NCBI GenBank assembly: GCA_002315455.1
Contig: DCGG01000043.1
Span: 981-10,904 of the forward strand
Source of the DNA: Lentisphaeria bacterium UBA1784
GTDB taxonomy: Bacteria > Verrucomicrobiota > Lentisphaeria > Victivallales > Victivallaceae
DNA length: 9,924 bases
Direction: 5' to 3'
Both the position numbers and the translations under genes were made by a program. Below are positions 6,559 through 9,924 of the stretch, one piece after another. The notes under the pieces are model-generated. The model was not told the DNA's origin. It saw only the letters and a program-made list of their open reading frames with translations, and did not search any database. Numbering within the stretch: position 1 is the first letter of the stretch; every line of letters starts with the position of its first letter.

Positions 6559-6600
6559 GTGCGGATCGGAAGATTTTCTTCCGGTCCGCACTCTTTTTTG
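6559..6600 (+). terminator. Strong intrinsic terminator of the lipoprotein unit
   Basis: The arm 6559-6573 pairs with 6577-6591 over 15 positions (14 Watson-Crick pairs and one G-U) around a TTT loop. The T-rich tail TCTTTTTT follows at 6592-6599. It separates the lipoproteins from the isomerase gene. Confidence 0.93.
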
Positions 6601-6631
6601 CAAAAAATGCCGACTCCGCCGAAAAGGGGGA

Positions 6632-6659
6632 TTGTATAAATCGTTTTTTGCATTATATT
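6632..6659 (+). promoter_or_regulatory. Promoter of the peptidyl-prolyl isomerase gene
   Basis: TTGTAT (6632-6637), a 16-nt spacer and TATATT (6654-6659). The predicted start near 6666 leaves a leader of about 70 nt before the ATG at 6737. It lies just downstream of the lipoprotein terminator. Confidence 0.65.
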
Positions 6660-6736
6660 ATAGAATCAGGTAGAGAAAATTTTGAATTCGGACCGGGGGA
6701 GAGATTCCTGCCGGACCAAAGCAAAGGAGACCCCAA

Positions 6737-7903
6737 ATGAAGATGTCCCACTGGATGCCCGCCATGCTGAAAGCCGCAGGAGTCAGCGCCGTGATCATTG
6801 CGGCCGGTTACTGCGAATGTTCCGCCGCAGAAACCAAGGCCGCACCGACCAAACCCACTGAAGTCAAGGCTCCGGCAAAGCCCGCGGTTGACGTCTGGGC
6901 CCCCCTGCCGGACGTGGTCGCCACCATCAACGGCAAGCCTGTCACCAAGGCGGAACTCATCGCCTCCATTCTCGCGCAGACTCCCGACGGCAAAGTCCCG
7001 GAGGAACTGACTCCCGAGATCGTCGCCACCGCCGCTCCCTCTCTGGTCAGAGACTACGTCAACCTCAAACTGCTGGAAGAAGCCCAGCTCAAGTCCGGGA
7101 TCAAGCCGAACAAGGCCGAAGCCAAGGCTTTGATGGAAGCCCAGTTGAAGGAGATGCCCAAGGATCAGGTGGAGATCATCAAGAAGCAACTGGCCATGCA
7201 GGGCAAGACCATTGATCAACTCATTGATGAGCAGGCTTCCAGCCCGGCGTTCCAGAAGATGGCCGCCATGCGGATCTTCCTCGACCGTACCGTGGTCAAG
7301 AACGTCACCATTTCCGACGAGGAAGTCAAAAAGTTCTATGAGGAACACAAACAGCAGTTCACCACGCCCGCCGACGATGCGAACGTGATCCGGGCTTCCC
7401 ACATTCTCGTAAAGGTGGATGCCAAGGCTTCCGAGGCCGACAAAAAGGCCGCCCTCGCAAAAGCGGAAGGTCTGCAGAAGCAGGCCAAGGCGGATCCCTC
7501 CAAGTTCGCCGATCTGGCGTCCAAGAACAGCGATTGCCCCAGCAGTGCAAACGGCGGTTCTCTGGGACCCTTCGGTCCCGGACAGATGGTCCCCGAGTTC
7601 GACAAGGCGGCCCGTGATCTGAAGCCCGGCGAAGTCTCCGGCGTGGTCAAGACCCAGTTCGGCTACCACGTCATCCTCCGCGAGCCTGCCCAGAAAGAGA
7701 AGGTCATGCCTCTCGACGACAATACGAAGGCGGAACTGAAGAACTATCTGCTCTCCCAGAAACAGCAGAAGCTCATGATGGACTACATGGAAAAACTTCA
7801 GAAGGAGAACAAGGTGGTCATCCTCGTCAAGGCGCAGGCCCCCAAGGCTCCGGCTCCGGCCGCGGCCCCCAAAGCCCCCGCAGCGAAGAAAGCTGACAAG
7901 TAA
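6737..7903 (+). CDS. Secreted parvulin-type peptidyl-prolyl cis-trans isomerase (SurA/PrsA-like chaperone)
   Basis: 388 residues. An N-terminal signal peptide (hydrophobic about 11-25) is probably cleaved after CSAA near residue 31. A Lys/Pro/Ala-rich linker follows (32-56). A SurA_N/PrsA-like chaperone region spans about 57-205, beginning VVATINGKPVTKAEL. One parvulin domain lies at about 217-316, with RASHILVKVDAKAS (219-232), CPSSANGGSLGPFGPGQMVPEFDKAA (split 267-292) and FGYHVILRE (308-316), all hallmark segments. A helical return segment and an Ala/Pro/Lys tail (366-388) close it. It should catalyse prolyl isomerisation and assist folding of exported proteins. One parvulin domain, against two in E. 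coli SurA, makes it closer to PrsA/PpiD-type organisation. The Cys residues at 26 and 28 do not form a lipobox. AAAGGAG 7 nt upstream fixes the ATG. Single-gene unit with promoter and terminator. Confidence 0.92.
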   Translation: MKMSHWMPAMLKAAGVSAVIIAAGYCECSAAETKAAPTKPTEVKAPAKPAVDVWAPLPDVVATINGKPVTKAELIASILAQTPDGKVPEELTPEIVATAAPSLVRDYVNLKLLEEAQLKSGIKPNKAEAKALMEAQLKEMPKDQVEIIKKQLAMQGKTIDQLIDEQASSPAFQKMAAMRIFLDRTVVKNVTISDEEVKKFYEEHKQQFTTPADDANVIRASHILVKVDAKASEADKKAALAKAEGLQKQAKADPSKFADLASKNSDCPSSANGGSLGPFGPGQMVPEFDKAARDLKPGEVSGVVKTQFGYHVILREPAQKEKVMPLDDNTKAELKNYLLSQKQQKLMMDYMEKLQKENKVVILVKAQAPKAPAPAAAPKAPAAKKADK

Positions 7904-7928
7904 CCTTTTCTGTCCACGCGGACCTGAC

Positions 7929-7970
7929 ACGGGATGCGGAGAAAATTCCTCCGCATCCCGTTTTCTTTTC
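7929..7970 (+). terminator. Intrinsic terminator of the isomerase gene
   Basis: A perfect 13-bp stem (7929-7941 with 7949-7961) has a 7-nt loop and the T-rich tail TTTCTTTTC. It lies 26 nt after the stop codon. The converging AraC-type gene can form the same hairpin in its transcript, but without a T tract on that strand. Confidence 0.92.
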
Positions 7971-8006
7971 CGAAATGGAGGAGCGGCGGAAAAAAAGAGG
8001 AAGGTG

Positions 8007-8801
8007 CTATTCGTTTCCGCCCGGAGACTGTTGCTGACGGCGGTATTCTCCCGGCGCAAGTCCGGAGGAACGGCGAAAGGCCCGGTAGAAACTTTCCAGA
8101 TTCTCGAATCCGCAATCCTGTGCAATGGCTTTGATGCTGTCGCTGCTTCCGGCCAGCCGGATCCGTGCCATCCGCAGTTTCCGCTGAAGCAGATAGTGGT
8201 GCGGCGAGGTCTCCAGGTGTTTGCGGAAAAGCGCGTACAGATGGGCTTCGCTGATCTTCGCCCGCTGGGCAAGATCCCGGACGGTGAGGTGCAACTGCCC
8301 CGGCTGCAGAAGCATCTCCTGGATCAGCAAAAGCGGTTCCGGCAGCCCGGAACGGAGCCTCTGCCGCTTCCCGAGATAGACCAGCCAGCGGAGACGGTGG
8401 ACCAGATACTCCGTGAAATAAACCGGATCAATCCGCTCGTCGTGGGCATCTCGGAGACACTCCGAGACGAAGCCGTCCAGATCTTCGGAGGCCGGCCACT
8501 CGGAGACACGGCACGGCCGCAGCGTCGGTACGTTCCCCATCCGGAAACGCAGCGCGAGACAGACGTAAGGTTCGTTGGGTAGCGAGCGGCAAATGGTGAA
8601 CTCCCCGCCTACGTGCCAGAAGATGCTCCCCCGGCGGTACTCCTGCTCCGGCGTCTCCCGGTTCGGCGAGAACCAGACGCCGCCATTCAGGAGGATCTCC
8701 ACGGTCTCTTCGCCGGGTTTGCTCCGGTAGGGATGGACCGTCCGGTTGGCCGGCGCATGAAAGAGACCTGCATAGGGGAAACAGTTGTGAATGTCCGGCA
8801 T
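8007..8801 (-). CDS. AraC/XylS-family transcriptional regulator
   Basis: 264 residues from the ATG at 8801. The C-terminal 100 residues hold the double helix-turn-helix of the AraC family: first HTH LTVRDLAQRAKISEAHLYALF (172-192, in two parts), and second HTH about 222-245 with IKAIAQDCGFENLESFYRAFRR and the family end LAPGEYRR (248-255). The N-terminal 1-145 is a probable cupin-like sensor domain (HAPANRTVHPYR, VEILLNGG, FWHVGG), as in sugar-responsive members, but the ligand cannot be read. The frame extends to an ATG at 8831, but that start has no ribosome site, whereas 8801 has AAAGGA 7 nt upstream. The gene stands alone, facing away from rpsO and converging on the isomerase gene, so the context gives no target. 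Autoregulation or a distant target is possible. Confidence 0.92.
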   Translation of the reverse strand: MPDIHNCFPYAGLFHAPANRTVHPYRSKPGEETVEILLNGGVWFSPNRETPEQEYRRGSIFWHVGGEFTICRSLPNEPYVCLALRFRMGNVPTLRPCRVSEWPASEDLDGFVSECLRDAHDERIDPVYFTEYLVHRLRWLVYLGKRQRLRSGLPEPLLLIQEMLLQPGQLHLTVRDLAQRAKISEAHLYALFRKHLETSPHHYLLQRKLRMARIRLAGSSDSIKAIAQDCGFENLESFYRAFRRSSGLAPGEYRRQQQSPGGNE

Positions 8802-8808
8802 ATTGAGA

Positions 8809-8814
8809 TCCTTT
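8809..8814 (-). promoter_or_regulatory. Ribosome binding site that fixes the AraC-type gene start at 8801
   Basis: AAAGGA on the minus strand lies 7 nt before the ATG at 8801. The alternative ATG at 8831 is preceded by a pyrimidine-rich stretch with no such site. The same AAAGGA(G) sequence at 7-nt spacing precedes the isomerase and serC starts. Confidence 0.8.
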
Positions 8815-8867
8815 GTCAGAGAGAGATACAATAGAAAAGGTCAATGCGGCCTTATCTCTCCCGCTAT

Positions 8868-8895
8868 AATGTACCGCCATTTTCGGAGATTGCAA
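8868..8895 (-). promoter_or_regulatory. Putative promoter of the AraC-type gene
   Basis: On the minus strand, TTGCAA (8890-8895), a 16-nt spacer and TACATT (8868-8873). CATTAT at 8866-8871 with an 18-nt spacer is an alternative -10. The match is weaker than for the other units, as is common for regulated promoters. The leader to 8801 would be about 60 nt. Confidence 0.5.
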
Positions 8896-8947
8896 GGGAT
8901 AGGCAAAAAGTGTTCAGGGAAGAAACGGTTCTTTTCTGAAAAAACGG

Positions 8948-8976
8948 TTGAATTTTTTCGCTTCCGGGGTTATATT
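8948..8976 (+). promoter_or_regulatory. Promoter of rpsO
   Basis: TTGAAT (8948-8953), a 17-nt spacer and TATATT (8971-8976). A tract of A residues lies just upstream. Predicted start near 8983, giving a leader of about 79 nt. Confidence 0.8.
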
Positions 8977-8982
8977 AGAAGA

Positions 8983-9061
8983 ACGACGATCCGTCGGTGC
9001 TGTTTCTTGTCCGGGACAGACGCGGGCGGAATCGAAACCATAACAACAGGAGAACTGGAAA
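8983..9061 (+). promoter_or_regulatory. rpsO 5' leader with two small hairpins
   Basis: Between the predicted transcription start and the rpsO ATG there is CGACG-ATC-CGTCG (8984-8996), a hairpin at the very 5' end, and a second, TTGTC-CGG-GACAG (9007-9019). The ribosome site AGGAG is at 9048-9052. In several bacteria S15 represses its own translation by binding a folded rpsO leader. No known S15-binding fold can be confirmed here by eye. Confidence 0.4.
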
Positions 9062-9331
9062 ATGGACAAGAACGTCAAAGCTGATCTCGTCGCCAAGTGG
9101 GGCCGCAAAGCCGGAGATACCGGATCCCCCGAGGTCCAGATCGCAATCCTCAGCACCCGCATCGTCGAGCTGACCGATCACCTCAAGGCCAACCCCAAGG
9201 ATCATGCCACCCGCCGCGGTCTGCTGAGCATGGTCGTGCTCCGCAAGAAACTCCTCGCCTACCTCATGAAGGAAAACCGCGAGCGCTATCTGGCGGTCAC
9301 GGACGCTTTCGGCATCCGCCGCGCGAAGTAA
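9062..9331 (+). CDS. rpsO: 30S ribosomal protein S15
   Basis: 89 residues, the standard length for bacterial S15. It is a primary 16S rRNA-binding protein that organises the central domain of the small subunit. Family segments are plain: GDTGSPEVQIAILSTRI (18-34), LTDHLKANPKDHATRRGLL (37-55), and VVLRKKLLAYLM (58-69), ending in FGIRRAK. Residues that contact rRNA in known structures (the DTGSPE loop and the KDH..RRGL region) are kept. The ATG has AGGAG 9 nt upstream. It forms a single-gene unit here. pnp, which follows rpsO in many bacteria, is absent from this window. Confidence 0.98.
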   Translation: MDKNVKADLVAKWGRKAGDTGSPEVQIAILSTRIVELTDHLKANPKDHATRRGLLSMVVLRKKLLAYLMKENRERYLAVTDAFGIRRAK

Positions 9332-9357
9332 GCGGCATCGGGGCCTTTCCCGAGTTC

Positions 9358-9390
9358 AAAAAGCCTCCGGCAGACGCCGGGGGCTTTTTT
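9358..9390 (+). terminator. Intrinsic terminator of rpsO
   Basis: 9358-9371 pairs with 9376-9389 over 14 positions (one G-U) with an AGAC loop. The stem starts in an A run and ends in a T run (9385-9390). It lies 26 nt after the stop codon. Confidence 0.93.
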
Positions 9391-9526
9391 GTATAGTGTC
9401 CATTGTGGCATTCCGGGAGTTTCCTTTGCCGCAGAAACAGGGGGGCGGTCGGGGGATTTTGCGGGAGGAGGAAACGACATCTTCCGGAACATCCGTTTGG
9501 GGTCCATTTCCCCCGGAAGAAAAATC
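9391..9526. other. Intergenic spacer between the rpsO terminator and the serC promoter
   Basis: There is no gene between rpsO (ends 9331) and serC (starts 9678). This part holds a G-rich segment (9440-9471) and an inverted repeat, TCTTCCGG (9480-9487) with CCGGAAGA (9513-9520), enclosing a shorter GGG/CCC pairing. The repeat ends 6 nt before the serC -35, where a regulator could bind. It has no T tract, so it is not a terminator on either strand. Confidence 0.5.
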
Positions 9527-9555
9527 TTGAAAAAACAACGCGGATGGATTATATT
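9527..9555 (+). promoter_or_regulatory. Promoter of serC
   Basis: TTGAAA (9527-9532), a 17-nt spacer and TATATT (9550-9555), identical in all three elements to the ricT promoter. TATAAT follows at 9555-9560 but at a 22-nt spacing. Predicted start near 9562. Confidence 0.82.
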
Positions 9556-9561
9556 ATAATG

Positions 9562-9677
9562 AGAGTATCCCCCATGGTGAATGGGGCCTCTTTGATATGG
9601 CGGCGTCTCCGGGACCCTCACTTCGAGGATCGGGCGCGTGCCAGCGCAAAACAAATCTTCTTTGAAAGGACGAAAAG
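9562..9677 (+). promoter_or_regulatory. Long hairpin-rich serC leader, possible cis-regulatory RNA
   Basis: The leader is about 116 nt, the longest in this window. Hairpins visible by eye: CCCCAT-GGTGA-ATGGGG (9570-9586), GTC/GAC (9605-9615), CCTC-ACTTC-GAGG (9616-9628) and GGC-GCGT-GCC (9633-9642). A less structured A-rich stretch with the ribosome site AAAGGA (9665-9670) follows. No T tract that would mark an attenuator, and no riboswitch class I can recognise. Regulation by the leader is inference. Confidence 0.35.
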
Positions 9678-9924
9678 ATGAAGATTTACAACTTTGCGGC
9701 CGGTCCGGCGATGCTGCCGGAGGAAGTGATGAAGAAAGCTCAGGCCGAGTTCTGCGCGTTTCAGGACAGCGGCAGCGGCATCATGGAGCTCTCCCATCGC
9801 GGCAAGTATTTCAAGCCCGTCATCGAGCGTGCCGAGAACAACGTCCGGGAGTTGCTGAAGCTCTCCGATGATTTCGCCGTGCTCTTCATCCAGGGCGGTG
9901 CCAGCATGCAGTTCGCCATGATCC
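9678..9924 (+). CDS. serC: Phosphoserine aminotransferase SerC, N-terminal 82 residues, cut by the window edge
   Basis: The ATG at 9678 has AAAGGA 7 nt upstream, and the frame stays open to the window end. SerC is a pyridoxal-phosphate enzyme that converts 3-phosphohydroxypyruvate and glutamate to phosphoserine and 2-oxoglutarate in serine synthesis. It also acts in the DXP-dependent pyridoxal phosphate pathway. Family signatures seen: IYNFAAGPAMLPEEVM (3-18), GIMELSHRGKYF (34-45) with the substrate-contact His-Arg, AENNVRELL (52-60), and VLFIQGGASMQFAM (68-81), where the GGAS turn binds the cofactor phosphate. The Lys that holds the cofactor lies beyond the edge. Full-length family members have about 360 residues. 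Confidence 0.95.
   Translation, partial: MKIYNFAAGPAMLPEEVMKKAQAEFCAFQDSGSGIMELSHRGKYFKPVIERAENNVRELLKLSDDFAVLFIQGGASMQFAMI

Noticed and set aside
8865..8870. TATAAT on the plus strand upstream of rpsO
   Set aside because: No -35 lies at a suitable distance, and rpsO has a better promoter at 8948-8976. The bases belong to the -10 region of the opposite-strand AraC gene.
9480..9520. Hairpin upstream of serC as a terminator
   Set aside because: It is followed by A residues on the plus strand and has no T tract on the minus strand. The real rpsO terminator is at 9358-9390.
1..9924. Defence, toxin-antitoxin, mobile or secretion system
   Set aside because: No nuclease, helicase, transposase, integrase, antitoxin or phage gene, no att-like repeats and no tRNA were found. 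All confident genes are housekeeping, envelope or regulatory.

Overview
The window is bacterial chromosome core sequence. Gene density is normal, coding sequence is GC-rich and intergenic sequence is AT-rich. It carries no phage, IS, CRISPR, rRNA or tRNA. Several traits fit a diderm of the PVC group, possibly Lentisphaerota/Victivallales. These are two lipoproteins, a SurA/PrsA-type periplasmic isomerase, a RicT protein, a short division cluster and an AraC-type regulator of a kind abundant in that phylum. The taxonomic call is inference from style only.

Left part, minus strand (about 1-5470). A compact division/cell-wall (dcw) operon is read leftwards: mraZ, rsmH, an ftsL-like gene, ftsI. 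It has a near-consensus promoter at 5444-5472. Between that promoter and the mraZ start lie four 10-bp-spaced repeats that look like a MraZ operator. A terminator follows ftsI at 1363-1389. The cluster stops there and does not continue into murE/murF/mraY. ricT (PSP1 domain, Fe-S cysteines, unusual Arg/Asp/Asn-rich tail) follows from its own promoter and overlaps the start of an unidentified gene that runs off the left edge.

Middle, plus strand (about 5611-7970). One unit encodes two tandem paralogous small lipoproteins of a family I do not recognise, closed by a strong terminator. A second unit encodes a secreted parvulin-type peptidyl-prolyl isomerase with its own promoter and terminator.

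Right part. An AraC-family regulator on the minus strand converges on the isomerase gene. Its correct start is 8801, chosen from the ribosome binding site. On the plus strand, rpsO (ribosomal protein S15) has its own promoter, leader and terminator. serC (phosphoserine aminotransferase) begins at 9678 after a long hairpin-rich leader and is cut by the window edge.

Promoters upstream of seven units read the same way: TTGnnn, a 16-17 nt spacer, then usually TATATT. Only the dcw operon has TATAAT. I see no new multi-gene system. The best leads are the MraZ operator, the lipoprotein pair, the RicT tail, the extended FtsL and the serC leader.
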